A stretch of 64,000 bases of DNA from Prochlorococcus sp. AG-363-N16 (GCA_003280135.1 QCFW01000001.1:62001-126000); one strand, 5' to 3'; counted from the stretch's first letter, positions 41,974 through 53,727 are shown. Translations and numbers: made by a program. Notes: generated by a model from the sequence alone, not told the origin.

Positions 41974-43215
41974 ATGAGACCTAGAGGACAAAATAAAAAT
42001 GATTCCTTCCGTTCCTCATATTCGCGGGATAGAAAAAGAAGGTATAAAGCCAATGAAAATAACTTTGGTCGTCGCAAAAGAGATGCAAGTGATATTAGAG
42101 AGAAAAATGCTCCATTTAAAACTAGAAGTCAAAAGCAGGAAAATTATGCCAATGAATCTTCTTCAGATGTTTTAAGAAGAAACAAAAACTCTTCTCGAGC
42201 AAGACGAGATACAAGAAATTTTGAGAAAAGCTCTAATACTGATAGACAATATCCAAGATTTGACAATAATTATTCAAAAAGAGAGAAAGACAACAATACA
42301 AATAAGCCACTCTCTAAAGGAAAATTTGCATCTGAAAAAAATAATTCTTTTATAAAAGATGGTCAATATAATCGTATTAGTCAAGGTGAAGTCTTTTCTG
42401 GGGAAAGTAATGAAAGGGATATTTTTTGGGGAAGACATGTAACTCAATCAATTCTTGAGTCTGGAAGGCCTCTCCATCGCATTTGGTGCACATCTGACCT
42501 AAGAACTTCTCAGCGATTCCTTCAGCTTCTTAAAGATGCTAAATCTATAGGCGTTTTAGTGGAAGAGGTGTCTTGGGCCAGGCTTGGTTATCTTACAAAT
42601 GGAGGCGTGCATCAAGGGATTGCTCTGCAAACTGCAGCATCTGAGACTTTTGATTTAACGACTCTTATTAAGGGATGTGAGAAGTTAGACGAATACCCCA
42701 TTTTAATTGCATTAGATGGCATTACAGATCCTCATAATTTAGGAGCTATTGTTAGATCGGCAGAAGCTTTGGGGGCCCATGGAATAGTCTTGCCTCAAAG
42801 AAGGAGTGCTGGGTTGACTGGTTCAGTAGCAAAGGTTGCCGCTGGAGCCTTAGAACATTTGCCTGTAGCTAGAGTGGTTAACTTAAATAGGTCATTAGAA
42901 ACTTTGAAGAAAGTTGGATATTCAATTATTGGTCTTGCTGAAGAAGGAAATGAGTCATCAAATAAATATAATATCGAAGGACCTTTAGTTATCGTTATAG
43001 GATCTGAAAGTAAAGGACTATCTCTTGTCACCAGAAGGTATTGCGATCAATTAATTCGTATACCTCTTAGAGGTGTTACTGCAAGTTTAAATGCATCTGT
43101 TGCCACTTCTATATTTTTGTATGAAGTCGCCAGGAGAACTTGGATGAGCAAGATCTCTGGAAATGCACCTTCACCAAAACTGATGCGTGCTCAACTTTCA
43201 AAGAATCTAGACTAA
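41974..43215 (+). CDS. rlmB: 23S rRNA 2'-O-ribose methyltransferase, TrmH/RlmB (SpoU) family
   Basis: 413 residues. The first 145 are Arg/Asn/Lys/Ser-rich and disordered, a likely RNA-binding tail. Residues 147-225 are the substrate-binding domain (RDIFWGRHVTQSILESGRPL). The SPOUT knot has DPHNLGAIVRSAEALGAHGI, VIVIGSESKGLSLVTRR and IPLRGVTASLNASVATSIFL. It probably methylates G2251 of 23S rRNA. It belongs with mrnC just upstream. Start ATG 41974. Confidence 0.9.
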   Translation: MRPRGQNKNDSFRSSYSRDRKRRYKANENNFGRRKRDASDIREKNAPFKTRSQKQENYANESSSDVLRRNKNSSRARRDTRNFEKSSNTDRQYPRFDNNYSKREKDNNTNKPLSKGKFASEKNNSFIKDGQYNRISQGEVFSGESNERDIFWGRHVTQSILESGRPLHRIWCTSDLRTSQRFLQLLKDAKSIGVLVEEVSWARLGYLTNGGVHQGIALQTAASETFDLTTLIKGCEKLDEYPILIALDGITDPHNLGAIVRSAEALGAHGIVLPQRRSAGLTGSVAKVAAGALEHLPVARVVNLNRSLETLKKVGYSIIGLAEEGNESSNKYNIEGPLVIVIGSESKGLSLVTRRYCDQLIRIPLRGVTASLNASVATSIFLYEVARRTWMSKISGNAPSPKLMRAQLSKNLD

Positions 43216-43443
43216 TCATTTTAATTCAAATATATCTTTTTATATATGTTATTTAGGCTAATCATAAGAAAGAGAGCTTATCCTAGGTGGATTTTGATTA
43301 CAGAGATATTTTTATCAGAATTAAAACTAAGATTTTCTATAAATTAATTTATATGTAAAGATTTAATCGAATAAATTTGAAAACATCTAGATTTGAAAAT
43401 TATTTTTTTTATTACTAGAATAAAAACAATTATTATTTTTCCT

Positions 43444-43674
43444 ATGAGCCCAGCGAGGGCATTTCGAGTTTTTTTCAACAGCTTAGGCCTTGCTTGGTGG
43501 GTAAGGGTTGAGACGAAAGAACCATCAGTAATTTATTGGTTTGGACCTTTTTTAACAAAAAGGACTCTTTATGTCAGACTTCCTCTATTCCTTGACGATT
43601 TAACAGAAGAAGGTTCTAAGTACATTGACCACAGACTTATACGAACACGTAAAGTTGAACCTCTAACTACTTAA
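43444..43674 (+). CDS. DUF1816 family protein
   Basis: 76 residues from ATG 43444 (the frame is open from 43393, but the added residues are hydrophobic noise). MSPARAFRVFFNSLGLAWWV, then YWFGPFLTKRTLYVRLPLFL, DDLTEEGSKYIDHR. Matches cyanobacterial DUF1816, related to the phycobilisome linker CpcD-like fold in my memory. Function unknown; constantly found near gatA in picocyanobacteria. Confidence 0.78.
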   Translation: MSPARAFRVFFNSLGLAWWVRVETKEPSVIYWFGPFLTKRTLYVRLPLFLDDLTEEGSKYIDHRLIRTRKVEPLTT

Positions 43675-43723
43675 CTTTTTAGTTATTCAACTGATAGTTT
43701 CTTATTAAACACCCTTATTTATA

Positions 43724-45187
43724 ATGTCTATTTCTGAATGGCGTAAAAAGTTGGTTCTAGGTGAGGTATCTTCTTTGGAGTTAGTTGAGGAGTATCTGTT
43801 AAGAATAAAATCAGTAGATCAAAAATTAAATTCCTTTTTGTTTGTTAATGAAGAAAAGGCTAAAGCACGAGCAAAACAAATTGATGAAGAAAGGTCTGCT
43901 GGCAAATCGCTTCCACCTCTTGCAGGTATACCTATTGCAATAAAAGACAATCTTTGTACGAAAGGAATAAAAACAACTTGCTCAAGCAATATGCTTAGCA
44001 ATTTTGTTTCACCTTACGAATCGACTGTTACTCAAAGGCTTTGGGACGCAGGAGCATTACTTGTTGGTAAAACGAACCTTGATGAGTTTGCTATGGGAAG
44101 TTCTACTGAAACTTCTGCATTTGGGACAACTTTGAACCCATGGGATATAGAACGTGTTCCAGGAGGGAGCTCAGGAGGCAGTGCTGCAGCAGTAGCGGCT
44201 GGTCTTTGTGTTGCATCACTAGGTTCTGACACTGGTGGTTCTATAAGACAACCTGCTTCTTTTTGTGGTGTCGTAGGACTTAAGCCTACTTATGGTCGAG
44301 TTAGTAGATGGGGGTTGGTTGCTTTCGCAAGCTCTTTAGATCAGGTTGGTCCTTTTGCTAGATCTGTTGCTGATGCAGCAGATGTTTTGCAAGTTATCGC
44401 AGGCAATGATACGAAGGATTCAACTTGCTTGGATTTACCTGTTCCAAATTTTGCGGGTTCATTTGAAAAGCCTATAAGAGGCTTGAAGGTAGGACTGATT
44501 AAGGAATGTTTTGATCAAGAAGGTTTAGATCAAGAAGTTAAAAAATCTGTATTGAGAGCTGCTCATCAATTGGAAGAACTTGGAGTTGAATTAATAGAAG
44601 TTTCTTGTCCTCGTTTTAACGATGGAATAGCAACTTATTACGTAATTGCTCCTTCAGAAGCTTCAGCTAATTTGGCTAGATATGACGGAGTTAAATATGG
44701 ATCTCGTTCTGAAGAGGAAGATAACTTAGTAGCAATGACTTCTTCAACAAGAGCTATGTCGTTTGGTCAGGAAGTTCAAAGAAGAATCCTTATTGGTACA
44801 TATGCTTTGTCAGCAGGTTATTTTGATGCTTATTACAAAAAAGCTCAACAGGTTAGAACCCTTATTTGTAGAGATTTCGAAAATGCTTTTAAAAAAGTTG
44901 ATGTCCTTTTGACGCCCACCTCTCCAACAACTGCTTTTAAAGCAGGTGCTCACGAAAACAACCCTTTGTCTATGTATTTATCTGACTTATTAACCATTCC
45001 AGCTAACTTGGCTGGTCTTCCTGCTATTTCACTGCCTTGTGGTTTTGACCACTCTGAACTCCCTATAGGCTTGCAACTTATTGGCAATGTTTTAGAAGAA
45101 GAACGACTTTTACAGGTCGCTCATCAATATGAGCAAATTTCAAATGTAATGAAAAACCGTCCAAAAGGAGATTTTATTCCTGGTTAA
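43724..45187 (+). CDS. gatA: Glutamyl-tRNA(Gln) amidotransferase subunit A
   Basis: 487 residues, ATG 43724. The amidase signature is complete: catalytic Lys in [15 protein letters not shown], and Ser pair in [20 protein letters not shown] with [17 protein letters not shown]. GatA releases ammonia from glutamine so that GatCAB can convert Glu-tRNA(Gln) to Gln-tRNA(Gln), the only route to Gln-tRNA in cyanobacteria. Length is normal. Confidence 0.96.
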   Translation: MSISEWRKKLVLGEVSSLELVEEYLLRIKSVDQKLNSFLFVNEEKAKARAKQIDEERSAGKSLPPLAGIPIAIKDNLCTKGIKTTCSSNMLSNFVSPYESTVTQRLWDAGALLVGKTNLDEFAMGSSTETSAFGTTLNPWDIERVPGGSSGGSAAAVAAGLCVASLGSDTGGSIRQPASFCGVVGLKPTYGRVSRWGLVAFASSLDQVGPFARSVADAADVLQVIAGNDTKDSTCLDLPVPNFAGSFEKPIRGLKVGLIKECFDQEGLDQEVKKSVLRAAHQLEELGVELIEVSCPRFNDGIATYYVIAPSEASANLARYDGVKYGSRSEEEDNLVAMTSSTRAMSFGQEVQRRILIGTYALSAGYFDAYYKKAQQVRTLICRDFENAFKKVDVLLTPTSPTTAFKAGAHENNPLSMYLSDLLTIPANLAGLPAISLPCGFDHSELPIGLQLIGNVLEEERLLQVAHQYEQISNVMKNRPKGDFIPG

Positions 45188-45258
45188 TTTCAACACTATA
45201 TGTTGTGTTTTCTATCCGGAGGCACTCTTTATATTGTGTTAGGCATTAATATTATTGA

Positions 45259-48200
45259 ATGGCTTTTGTTCCATTACACAATCACAGTGATTACAGCCTA
45301 TTAGATGGTGCCAGCCAGCTTGATCGCATGGTTGCTAGATCTAAGGAGCTTGGCTTTCCAGCTTTAGCGCTTACTGATCATGGTGTTATGTATGGAGCCA
45401 TAGAGCTGCTTAAGCTGTGCAAAGCATCTGGAATAAAACCGATAATTGGCAATGAGATGTACGTGATAAATGGTTCGATTGATGAACCGCAACCAAAAAA
45501 AGAACGTAGGTATCATTTAGTTGTTTTGGCTAAAAATAAGATTGGATATCAGAATCTTGTCAAATTAACTTCTATTAGTCATCTAAAAGGAATGCGAGGA
45601 AGAGGTATTTTTTCTAGGGCATGTATAGATAAGAATTTGCTAGAGAGATATAGCGAAGGGTTGATAATATCTACTGCTTGTCTTGGAGGTGAAATCCCAC
45701 AAGCAATTCTGCGAGGTCGAGCTGATATAGCAAGAGATGTAGCCAATTGGTATAAGAAGATTTTTGGAGAAGATTTTTACTTGGAAATCCAAGATCATGG
45801 GTCGGTAGAAGATCGAATAGTGAATACTGAAATTTTAAAAATTTCAGAAGAGTTAAGTATTAATTTGATAGCAACAAATGATGCACATTATCTTACTAAA
45901 GATGATGTTGAAGCGCATGATGCATTGTTATGTGTTTTAACAGGAAAGCTGATAAGTGAAGAAAAAAGATTGAGATATACCGGAACTGAATATTTAAAGT
46001 CTGAGGAAGAAATGAAAAAGCTATTTCAAGATCACTTGCCTAAAGATATTGTTGATAAAGCCATTGAAAATACTGTTAAAGTGGCAGAAAAAGTCAAGGA
46101 ATATGACATTTTAGGAACTTATAAAATGCCTCAGTTTCCTATACCAGAAAATACTACTTCAATTAATTACTTATACACAGTATCTAAAAAAGGCTTATTG
46201 GATAAATTAGGCTTAGATGCTGAAGATTTGTTAAATAAGAATTATATTGAAAGGTTAAATACAGAGATAGAAATAATTAATAAAATGGGATTTCCTACAT
46301 ATTTTTTAGTTGTATGGGACTATATTCGTTTTGCTAAGGAAAATGGCATTACAGTTGGTCCGGGAAGAGGTTCTGCAGCAGGCTCATTGGTTGCATTTTC
46401 TTTAGGAATAACCAATATTGATCCTGTTGAAAATGGACTTTTGTTTGAACGATTTTTAAATCCAGAGAGAAAATCTATGCCTGATATTGATACGGATTTT
46501 TGCATTGAGAGGAGAGGTGAAGTTATTGACTATGTCACACGAAGATATGGCCAAGATAAAGTCGCTCAAATAATAACTTTTAATAGAATGACATCGAAGG
46601 CTGTTCTTAAGGATGTAGCAAGAGTGCTTGATATTCCATATGGAGAAGCAGATAGATTGGCAAAATTAATCCCTGTTGTTAGAGGTAAACCTGCAAAATT
46701 ATCAAAAATGATAGCAAAAGATTCACCTAGTAGTGATTTCAGAGAAAAATATCAGAAAGAACCATTGATAAAAAAATGGGTTGATATGGCTATAAGGATT
46801 GAAGGTACTAATAAGACATTTGGTGTTCATGCTGCAGGAGTTGTTATTTCTGCAGACTCTTTAGATGACTTAGTTCCTCTTCAAAGAAATAATGAAGGTC
46901 AGATAATTACTCAATACTTTATGGAAGATATTGAATCGTTAGGTTTATTAAAGATGGACTTTTTAGGTCTTAAGAACTTAACAATGATAGAAAAAACAGT
47001 TAACCTTGTTGAAGAATCTATAGGGACTAAGGTTGATATAGATAACCTATCTTTGGATGATGAAAAAACATTTGAACTTTTGTCTAGAGGAGATTTAGAA
47101 GGAATATTTCAACTCGAATCAAGTGGAATGAGACAAATAGTTAAAGACTTGCGACCATCTTCTTTGGAAGATATTTCTTCTATACTTGCTTTGTATAGAC
47201 CGGGTCCATTAGATGCAGGACTTATTCCAAAGTTTATTAAGCGAAAGCATGGGCGTGAAAAAATTGATTTCCCACATTCTTCTTTGGCTCCGATTCTAAG
47301 TGAAACCTATGGGATAATGATTTATCAAGAGCAAATTATGAGGATTGCTCAGGACTTAGCAGGCTACTCATTAGGCCAGGCAGATTTGTTGAGGAGAGCA
47401 ATGGGTAAAAAGAAAGTATCAGAAATGCAGAAACATAGAAATTTATTTATAGATGGCGCTACAAAAAAAGGGGTTAATTCTGAAATTGCAAGCGAATTGT
47501 TTGAACAAATGGTTCTTTTTGCTGAGTATTGTTTTAACAAGAGTCATTCAACAGCTTATGGAGCTGTTACTTACCAAACAGCATACTTAAAAGCTCACTA
47601 TCCTGTTGCATATATGGCATCATTATTGACGGTAAACTCTGGATCAAGCGATAAGGTTCAGCGCTATATAGCTAATTGTAATTCTATGGGCATTGAAGTA
47701 ATACCTCCAAATATTAACTCATCAGGATTAGATTTTACTCCTAGTGAAAATAAGATATTATTTGGCTTATCTGCTATTAGAAACCTTGGTGAAGGTGCTA
47801 TTAATCAGTTAATTAATAGTCGAGAACAAGATGGTCCTTTTCAATCTCTAGCAGAACTTTGTGACCGTATACCTACTAATATTCTGAATAGAAGAGGTCT
47901 TGAATCTTTAATCCACTGTGGAGCTCTTGATACATTTAATGAAGATGCAAATAGAGCACAATTGTTTGCTGACCTAGAACTCACCATTGAATGGGCAGCT
48001 TCTAGAGCGAAAGATCGAATTACGGGACAAGGAAACCTTTTTGATTCTATTTCTTTAAATAGTTCAGAGATTAATAATCAAAATCAAATAACATCTGCTC
48101 CTCATGCAGCCAAAGTTAATGATTACCCACCAATACAAAAACTACGTCTTGAAAAAGAACTTTTAGGCTTTTATTTATCTGATCATCCACTTAAGCAACT

Positions 48201-48777
48201 TTCTAAACCCGCTAAGTTGATTGCCCCTATAGGCTTAGCATCTTTAGATGATCAGAGGGATAAAGATAAAGTAAGTGTAATTGCCATGATAAATAGCATT
48301 AAACCAGTGACAACTCGCAAAGGAGATAAAATGGCAATACTGCAAATAGAAGATTTAACAAGTTCATGTGAAGCAGTAGTTTTCCCGAAGAGTTTTGAAA
48401 GATTAACTGATCATATAGTTACTGAGGCACGCCTTCTTTTTTGGGCATCAGTAGATTGTAGGGATGATCATGTTCAATTGATTGTTGAAGATTGTAGATT
48501 GATCGATGAGTTAAGGTTTGTTTTGGTTGACTTAGTGCCAGATCAGCTTAATAACATAGATGTTCAGTATCGTCTTCGAGAATGTTTATATAGCAATAGA
48601 CCTTCAAGAGAACAGCTTGGCATAAAAGTGCCTGTTGTAGCTGCTATCAGAGAAGGTGAAAATGTCAGATATGTTCGACTTGGGCATCAATTCTGTGTTA
48701 AAGATGCTTCTAAGGCTGTTGAATCTTTGAAAGGTCTTTCTTTTAAAGCCAGCTGCAGTGATAGCCTTGTTAATTAA
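45259..48777 (+). CDS. dnaE: DNA polymerase III alpha subunit
   Basis: 1172 residues, ATG 45259. N-terminal PHP domain ([30 protein letters not shown]), palm domain with [14 protein letters not shown] and catalytic PDIDTDF near residues 410-416, HhH and a C-terminal OB fold ([20 protein letters not shown]). It is the replicative polymerase. Unlike the split Synechocystis-type dnaE, it is continuous here with no intein. It is a single undivided frame and converges on the next gene with a 4-bp overlap. Confidence 0.97.
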   Translation: MAFVPLHNHSDYSLLDGASQLDRMVARSKELGFPALALTDHGVMYGAIELLKLCKASGIKPIIGNEMYVINGSIDEPQPKKERRYHLVVLAKNKIGYQNLVKLTSISHLKGMRGRGIFSRACIDKNLLERYSEGLIISTACLGGEIPQAILRGRADIARDVANWYKKIFGEDFYLEIQDHGSVEDRIVNTEILKISEELSINLIATNDAHYLTKDDVEAHDALLCVLTGKLISEEKRLRYTGTEYLKSEEEMKKLFQDHLPKDIVDKAIENTVKVAEKVKEYDILGTYKMPQFPIPENTTSINYLYTVSKKGLLDKLGLDAEDLLNKNYIERLNTEIEIINKMGFPTYFLVVWDYIRFAKENGITVGPGRGSAAGSLVAFSLGITNIDPVENGLLFERFLNPERKSMPDIDTDFCIERRGEVIDYVTRRYGQDKVAQIITFNRMTSKAVLKDVARVLDIPYGEADRLAKLIPVVRGKPAKLSKMIAKDSPSSDFREKYQKEPLIKKWVDMAIRIEGTNKTFGVHAAGVVISADSLDDLVPLQRNNEGQIITQYFMEDIESLGLLKMDFLGLKNLTMIEKTVNLVEESIGTKVDIDNLSLDDEKTFELLSRGDLEGIFQLESSGMRQIVKDLRPSSLEDISSILALYRPGPLDAGLIPKFIKRKHGREKIDFPHSSLAPILSETYGIMIYQEQIMRIAQDLAGYSLGQADLLRRAMGKKKVSEMQKHRNLFIDGATKKGVNSEIASELFEQMVLFAEYCFNKSHSTAYGAVTYQTAYLKAHYPVAYMASLLTVNSGSSDKVQRYIANCNSMGIEVIPPNINSSGLDFTPSENKILFGLSAIRNLGEGAINQLINSREQDGPFQSLAELCDRIPTNILNRRGLESLIHCGALDTFNEDANRAQLFADLELTIEWAASRAKDRITGQGNLFDSISLNSSEINNQNQITSAPHAAKVNDYPPIQKLRLEKELLGFYLSDHPLKQLSKPAKLIAPIGLASLDDQRDKDKVSVIAMINSIKPVTTRKGDKMAILQIEDLTSSCEAVVFPKSFERLTDHIVTEARLLFWASVDCRDDHVQLIVEDCRLIDELRFVLVDLVPDQLNNIDVQYRLRECLYSNRPSREQLGIKVPVVAAIREGENVRYVRLGHQFCVKDASKAVESLKGLSFKASCSDSLVN

Positions 48778-49133
48778 TTTTCTTTAACCACTTTACTTGG
48801 TGATTTGGACTTAAAGGCATTACGCATTCTTTCAATATTTGGCTTGATATTTTCTATACCAAGAATACTTCCTGCTTGTTTATCCCAACTTGCTGAGAGA
48901 ATTCCATAGCTTAAACCTACTAGCCCAACAAAGAAACATAATGCTGAAGCGCTAAGAGTAAAAGCTGGTGGAACATCTAAAATTCCTTTTGTAATAAGCA
49001 AATAACTTCCTACAAATACACCCATGCCCGATAAAGTTGGCAGACCAGTAGTAAAAACAACTCTTCTAATCATTCTATTTGAAACTTCTTGAGGAATGTA
49101 AGGATCCCTCCGGGACTTCTTTTTCTTTGTCAT
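48774..49133 (-). CDS. PAM68 family protein (DUF3464)
   Basis: 119 residues, ATG 49133. A basic start ([20 protein letters not shown]), [20 protein letters not shown], two membrane helices near 37-55 and 63-82, and [17 protein letters not shown] at the C-terminus match PAM68, which assists photosystem II assembly and chlorophyll insertion into CP47 in cyanobacteria and plants. It is next to rpsO, as usual in this group. Confidence 0.88.
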   Translation of the reverse strand: MTKKKKSRRDPYIPQEVSNRMIRRVVFTTGLPTLSGMGVFVGSYLLITKGILDVPPAFTLSASALCFFVGLVGLSYGILSASWDKQAGSILGIENIKPNIERMRNAFKSKSPSKVVKEN

Positions 49134-49237
49134 AGTTTATATATTACCCCTACGCTTAGTCTCTTATAAACAGAAATTAATCTTGTAACCTTTTCTTTAT
49201 TTAAATCTTTAATGGCCTATAAATTTATTTAAAAACT

Positions 49238-49507
49238 TTACCCTCTGATGTTTAACTTTCCAATTAATTCATTGTAACTCTTTTGACTTTTATCTTTTAT
49301 ATAGTTCAGAAGTCTTTTCCTTTGACCAATCATTTTAAGTAAGCCTTGTCTGGAAGAGAAATCATGAATATTGTTTTGTAGATGAATGCTTAACTTTGAG
49401 ATTCTTTTTGTCAACATCGCTACTTGAACTTCGGCAGAACCAGTATCTGTTGGATGGATCTGATGGTCATTGAGAAGCTCTTGCTTTTCTTGGGTATTGA
49501 GCGTCAT
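49238..49507 (-). CDS. rpsO: Ribosomal protein S15
   Basis: 89 residues, ATG 49507. [60 protein letters not shown]: all S15 positions for 16S rRNA helix contacts, including HxxDTGSxEVQ and GLLxxxxxRRxLLxYL. Normal length. Confidence 0.97.
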   Translation of the reverse strand: MTLNTQEKQELLNDHQIHPTDTGSAEVQVAMLTKRISKLSIHLQNNIHDFSSRQGLLKMIGQRKRLLNYIKDKSQKSYNELIGKLNIRG

Positions 49508-49574
49508 TTTTGTTGATGATTGAAACTAGAAAACCACTTTAGTAGCTTCCTAATCTAACTCGAAAAGTACACTT

Positions 49575-50216
49575 CTATCCATTTTTTTGACTTAATAACA
49601 TCAGAGCCTCTTTTAAGAGGAAGTCAAAATCCTTTTGAACTTCATTTTCTGATGGATGTATTTTTGTACTATGAATCTCTGAAAGCCTAGTTATTACCTG
49701 ATTTATTTCGTGATCTTTGTATTCGAGATTCCTGAGGGTGCTTGTGATTTCATTGGAAATATCTGTTGAATGAAATTTTGCTTTAGAAAACTCAATACCA
49801 CTTATACCTGAGAGTTTGTTTCGTAATTCAAGAACAATCCTTTCGGCTGTTTTTTTTCCTACCCCTTGGGACTCGGTTAATTTTTTGATGTCTTTGTCTG
49901 AAATTGCCGAAATTAAAGAATTTGCATTATTTGCCTCAAGAAGTGAGATTGCCATTTGTGGCCCTATTCCACTAATGGCAATCAAAATTCTAAATAATTC
50001 TCTTTCTGACTTACTAAGGAAACCAAAAAGAGAATATCCATCATCTCTAATCACTTGGTGGACCCATAGGGTTATCTCTTTTGAAGATTTCAGATTGCTT
50101 ATTTCCCTTGGCAAAACCTGTACTTCATAACCAACACCTGAACAACTAAGTAGTAATAAAACATGAGAACCTTGTTCCCAGAGCTGTATTCTCTCTCCTT
50201 GAAGCCAGCCAATCAT
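49575..50216 (-). CDS. ruvA: Holliday junction DNA helicase subunit RuvA
   Basis: 213 residues, ATG 50216. MIGWLQGERIQLWEQG opens the OB fold; HQVIRDDGYSLFGFLSKSER, then the two HhH motifs (LIAISGIGPQMAISLL and LTESQGVGKKTAERIVLELR) for junction binding, and a C-terminal domain III that contacts RuvB. No SOS box was seen upstream, consistent with constitutive expression. Confidence 0.95.
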   Translation of the reverse strand: MIGWLQGERIQLWEQGSHVLLLLSCSGVGYEVQVLPREISNLKSSKEITLWVHQVIRDDGYSLFGFLSKSERELFRILIAISGIGPQMAISLLEANNANSLISAISDKDIKKLTESQGVGKKTAERIVLELRNKLSGISGIEFSKAKFHSTDISNEITSTLRNLEYKDHEINQVITRLSEIHSTKIHPSENEVQKDFDFLLKEALMLLSQKNG

Positions 50217-50254
50217 TCGGAGCCTAAATTTTTTCCCTAAGCTAAAGAGCTAAA

Positions 50255-50659
50255 TCAGCCTCCGTCAAGTTGGCAACCAATCATTGCGCCTGCGGCACCT
50301 CCTGCAGGGACTGCCCACCATCTGTCTTTACCTCTAGTCCCAGAAAGTGTTAGTCCTGCTCCTAGGAGAGCACCAATAAATGAACCTTCTTTACAATCAT
50401 TGTTGTCAACTTGGTTATTGATATTTGAGTTGGAAGAACCAGAAATTTTTCTTGAGTGGTTTATGGAATCACAAGGGACTTCAATTACTTCTGTCCAATG
50501 ATGAACATAACCTGGAGACTCTCTCGTCCCAGGTATATACTCTTCTCTATATTCATTTCTAGTACAGGTTCTAGACCTACTAAACCCTCTTTGATATTCA
50601 TTGCTTTTTGCTAAAGACCCTAAACTAAAGAACAAAACCAAAGAAAGGAAGAGTTTCAT
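50255..50659 (-). CDS. Secreted protein with glycine-zipper segment
   Basis: 134 residues, ATG 50659. Signal peptide MKLFLSLVLFFSLGSLAKS. Residues 25-65 hold YQRGFSRSRTCTRNEYREEY and HHWTEVIEVPCDS; the C-terminal third, FIGALLGAGLTLSGTRGKDR then WWAVPAGGAAGAMIGCQLDG, is a glycine-zipper like those of outer-membrane 17-kDa-type proteins. Cysteines at four places could form two disulfides. Located in the envelope; function unknown. Confidence 0.7.
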   Translation of the reverse strand: MKLFLSLVLFFSLGSLAKSNEYQRGFSRSRTCTRNEYREEYIPGTRESPGYVHHWTEVIEVPCDSINHSRKISGSSNSNINNQVDNNDCKEGSFIGALLGAGLTLSGTRGKDRWWAVPAGGAAGAMIGCQLDGG

Positions 50660-50686
50660 CGCAAACAGCTAACCTTATCTCTTTTA

Positions 50687-51580
50687 TTAATTTAGATCTG
50701 ATCTTGCACTTAAGCTAATCAATGTTGCTCCAAGTACACAAATAGCCCCTGAAAAGATAAAAATATTGAGTTTTTCTGAAAAAAACAGAACACCCCATAT
50801 AGTCCCAAATAGAACTTGCGTATAATTAATTGAAGTAGCTCTTGCTGCTGGCAATAGACTTAAACCCTTAGTTATATATAGTTGACCTAGTTGAGTAAAT
50901 ATGCCAACTCCTAAAATCAAGATCCATTCCCCCCCCCTTGGTATCACAGCATTGTTTATACAAAAAGGTATACTTGTAGGCAATGCTAAAAGAGGAAAAT
51001 AGTGAATAATTACTAAAGGATGTTCAGTTTCTGAAAGTTTACGTACGATTACATAAGCCAATGCAGTAAGAATGGCACCAATTAATGCAATGCTTACTGC
51101 TTTTATTGGGATATGTAATTCGGATCCACTTATGTTGGTTGGTTTTATTACAAGATTTACCCCTATCCATCCAAGGATGACAGAGAGGATTACTCTTTTT
51201 TTGAGTTTTTCCCTCAATATGACAAAAGCTATAAGAGCAGTGAATGTTGGATAAGTGTATTGAATAACTGTGGCTGTTGATAAAGGTAAAAAATTTAATG
51301 AGCTAAAAAAACAAAACAATGCACCTGTTCCTACAAAGCCCCTGAGTATAAGAAGTTTTTTATTGTTCCCCCATGGAGAAATTCCTATTCTTTTTAGATT
51401 TACCCATGTAATAATAAGGCTGATAACTGCTCTAGCTATTATTAACTCTGCGATTGGAATACTACCGTCTAGTTTCTTGACGCAAACTGTCATAAGACTA
51501 AAAGCTAGGGTGCTGGCAATTAAACTTTTTAGACCATTAATTTCATCTTTATGACTGGGTACTGTCAATTTAGGGCTCAT
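50687..51580 (-). CDS. EamA/DMT-family transporter
   Basis: 297 residues, ATG 51580, ten hydrophobic helices in two EamA repeats. The first repeat has PIAELIIARAVISLIITWVN and ATVIQYTYPTFTALIAFVIL; the second PAARATSINYTQVLFGTIWG. Members export amino acids or other metabolites; substrate unknown. A nine-C homopolymer (50929-50937, nine G on the coding strand) lies in the codons for PRGGEW, unusual in this AT-rich genome and a potential slippage site. Confidence 0.88.
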   Translation of the reverse strand: MSPKLTVPSHKDEINGLKSLIASTLAFSLMTVCVKKLDGSIPIAELIIARAVISLIITWVNLKRIGISPWGNNKKLLILRGFVGTGALFCFFSSLNFLPLSTATVIQYTYPTFTALIAFVILREKLKKRVILSVILGWIGVNLVIKPTNISGSELHIPIKAVSIALIGAILTALAYVIVRKLSETEHPLVIIHYFPLLALPTSIPFCINNAVIPRGGEWILILGVGIFTQLGQLYITKGLSLLPAARATSINYTQVLFGTIWGVLFFSEKLNIFIFSGAICVLGATLISLSARSDLN

Positions 51581-51654
51581 ACTTTAGTCTGTTTTTATGT
51601 TCGAGATTAGTTAATTAATTACACAAATTTCTTGAAGGGCATCAAAATAATTAA

Positions 51655-53697
51655 ATGGTAAACCAACGAATACATCCACGCACAATCGAAGCTGTCAAGG
51701 AAAGGGCAGATATTGTTGATGTCGTTGGTGAACACGTTGTTTTAAAGAAGAAAGGCAAGGAGTTTGTTGGAATCTGTCCTTTTCATGATGACAGTAGACC
51801 TTCTATGGCGGTCTCTCCTACCAAGCAATTTTATTATTGTTTTTCGTGTGGTGCTGGTGGTAATGCTATCAAATTTCTTATGGAGTTTGAGAAGCAGAAT
51901 TTTGTTGATGTAGTTTTAGATCTTGCGAGAAAATATCAGGTTCCTGTTGAGACACTTGAAGGACCACAACAAGAACGTCTACGTCAGAAGCTTTCACATA
52001 GAGAAAGTCTTTATCAAGTTATGAAGTTAGCTAAAGAATGGTTCTGTGATCAATTAAAAGAAAATAAAGGTAAGGATGCTTGTGATTATTTAATAAAGGA
52101 CCGTGGCTTTAACAAAACTCTGATTGAGGAGTTTGAGTTAGGTTTTGCTCCTAATGCATGGGATGAACTTCTTACATACCTTACTAAAGTTCAGAGAGTT
52201 CCTATCGATTTACTTAAGGAAGCTGGTTTAATTATTGCCAGGAAGGGAGGTATAGGTTTTTACGATAGATTTCGAAATCGACTAGTTATCCCTATAAATG
52301 ACAGACAAGGTAGAGTTATTGGCTTTGGTGGGCGCACTCTTGATGGAGCTGAGCCTAAATATTTAAATTCTCCAGAAACAGAAATTTTTGAGAAGGGTAA
52401 GAATCTGTTCGCTTTGGATAGAGCCTCAACTTCAATTCGCAAAGAAGATAGGGCTGTAATTGTTGAAGGATACTTTGATGTGATATCCCTTCATGCAGCA
52501 GGAATAACTAATGCTGTGGCGGCTCTAGGCACAGCACTCAGTAGCCATCAAATCACACAGTTATGTCGATGTAGCGAGAGTAAAAGAATAGTTCTAAATT
52601 TTGATGCTGATAATGCTGGAATCCGTGCTGCAACAAGAGCTATAGGAGAGGTTGAACATCTTGCAATGCAGGGTCAGTTGGAATTAAGAGTTCTTCATTT
52701 GCCCTCAGGGAAAGACCCTGATGAATATCTTAAGTCTTTTTCCTCAGTTGAATATAAAGCATTGATAGTTGATGCACCTCTTTGGATTGATTGGCAAATT
52801 GATCAGATTTTTAATGGTCTAGATCTTAGTAAAGCAGATGATTTTCAATTAGCTGTTAGTGGATTGGTTCAATTATTAAGTAAGTTACCTCAATCTGCTT
52901 TAAGAACTCATTATCTCCAAAAAGTAGCTGAACGCTTAAGCGGCGGCCAAGCCCGATTAGCACTTCAACTTGAAGATGATCTCCGTAATCAAGTTAAAGG
53001 GCAGCGTTGGCATGGCCGCTCTGAAAAGCTTAAAAAACCTATTGAAGTAACATCAAGAGAACGTAGTGAAGCAGATGTACTCCGACTTTATTTTCATTGC
53101 CCTTCCTACCGAGCGACTATTCGTAGTGAATTAAGACAGAGAGAATTGGATGACTTTGCCTTGCACCCTCATCGTCTTCTTTGGGCCGCTATTAATGAAT
53201 TAGAAACATCGATTGTGGGCACTAAATTGTTAGAAGCAATTTGTCGGGGTAATGAGCCTGGAGACGAGTTATCTGAGATAGATATTTCTGGATTGCTTCT
53301 GGAGAAATTCCTTATTGAAGACAATAGACCACTTTCTACTCTCCTAAGTACTCTTCTAAAGCCAGGAGAAGTGCAAATGGTATCAATGGCAAAACCAATT
53401 TTTCAATTACGTGGGTCATTAGCAGTATTGGAACGGCAAAAGTCTATTAAACGTTGCAACCATTTGATAGAAGCATGGAGCGGTCAAAGACTTGAAACAT
53501 TAGAAAGTTGTATTGCCTCGTTAATTGAACAAGAGCAACAAAAACCTGAAGAGTTATACGAGATGGAGAAAAAGATAGAGGATATGTTTGAGGAATTGAA
53601 TACTGATGCTCTGAAGTTTCAGGAGTTGTATTATAGCGAACGTAAACATATTTTATTTTTAGATCAACAACGCTGCAGCACATCTCATAATCAATAA
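51655..53697 (+). CDS. dnaG: DNA primase
   Basis: 680 residues, ATG 51655. The zinc finger (CPFHDDSRPS with FYYCFSCGAGGNAI) is at about residues 40-68, followed by the RNA-polymerase core (FEKGKNLFALDRA; TOPRIM VIVEGYFDVISLHAAG and LNFDADNAGIRAA). The C-terminal part is a helicase-binding-like domain with coiled ends. It makes Okazaki primers. Length is usual for cyanobacterial DnaG. Confidence 0.96.
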   Translation: MVNQRIHPRTIEAVKERADIVDVVGEHVVLKKKGKEFVGICPFHDDSRPSMAVSPTKQFYYCFSCGAGGNAIKFLMEFEKQNFVDVVLDLARKYQVPVETLEGPQQERLRQKLSHRESLYQVMKLAKEWFCDQLKENKGKDACDYLIKDRGFNKTLIEEFELGFAPNAWDELLTYLTKVQRVPIDLLKEAGLIIARKGGIGFYDRFRNRLVIPINDRQGRVIGFGGRTLDGAEPKYLNSPETEIFEKGKNLFALDRASTSIRKEDRAVIVEGYFDVISLHAAGITNAVAALGTALSSHQITQLCRCSESKRIVLNFDADNAGIRAATRAIGEVEHLAMQGQLELRVLHLPSGKDPDEYLKSFSSVEYKALIVDAPLWIDWQIDQIFNGLDLSKADDFQLAVSGLVQLLSKLPQSALRTHYLQKVAERLSGGQARLALQLEDDLRNQVKGQRWHGRSEKLKKPIEVTSRERSEADVLRLYFHCPSYRATIRSELRQRELDDFALHPHRLLWAAINELETSIVGTKLLEAICRGNEPGDELSEIDISGLLLEKFLIEDNRPLSTLLSTLLKPGEVQMVSMAKPIFQLRGSLAVLERQKSIKRCNHLIEAWSGQRLETLESCIASLIEQEQQKPEELYEMEKKIEDMFEELNTDALKFQELYYSERKHILFLDQQRCSTSHNQ

Positions 53698-53727
53698 ATA
53701 AGCTAATTTTTGACTCCTTCTATATGC

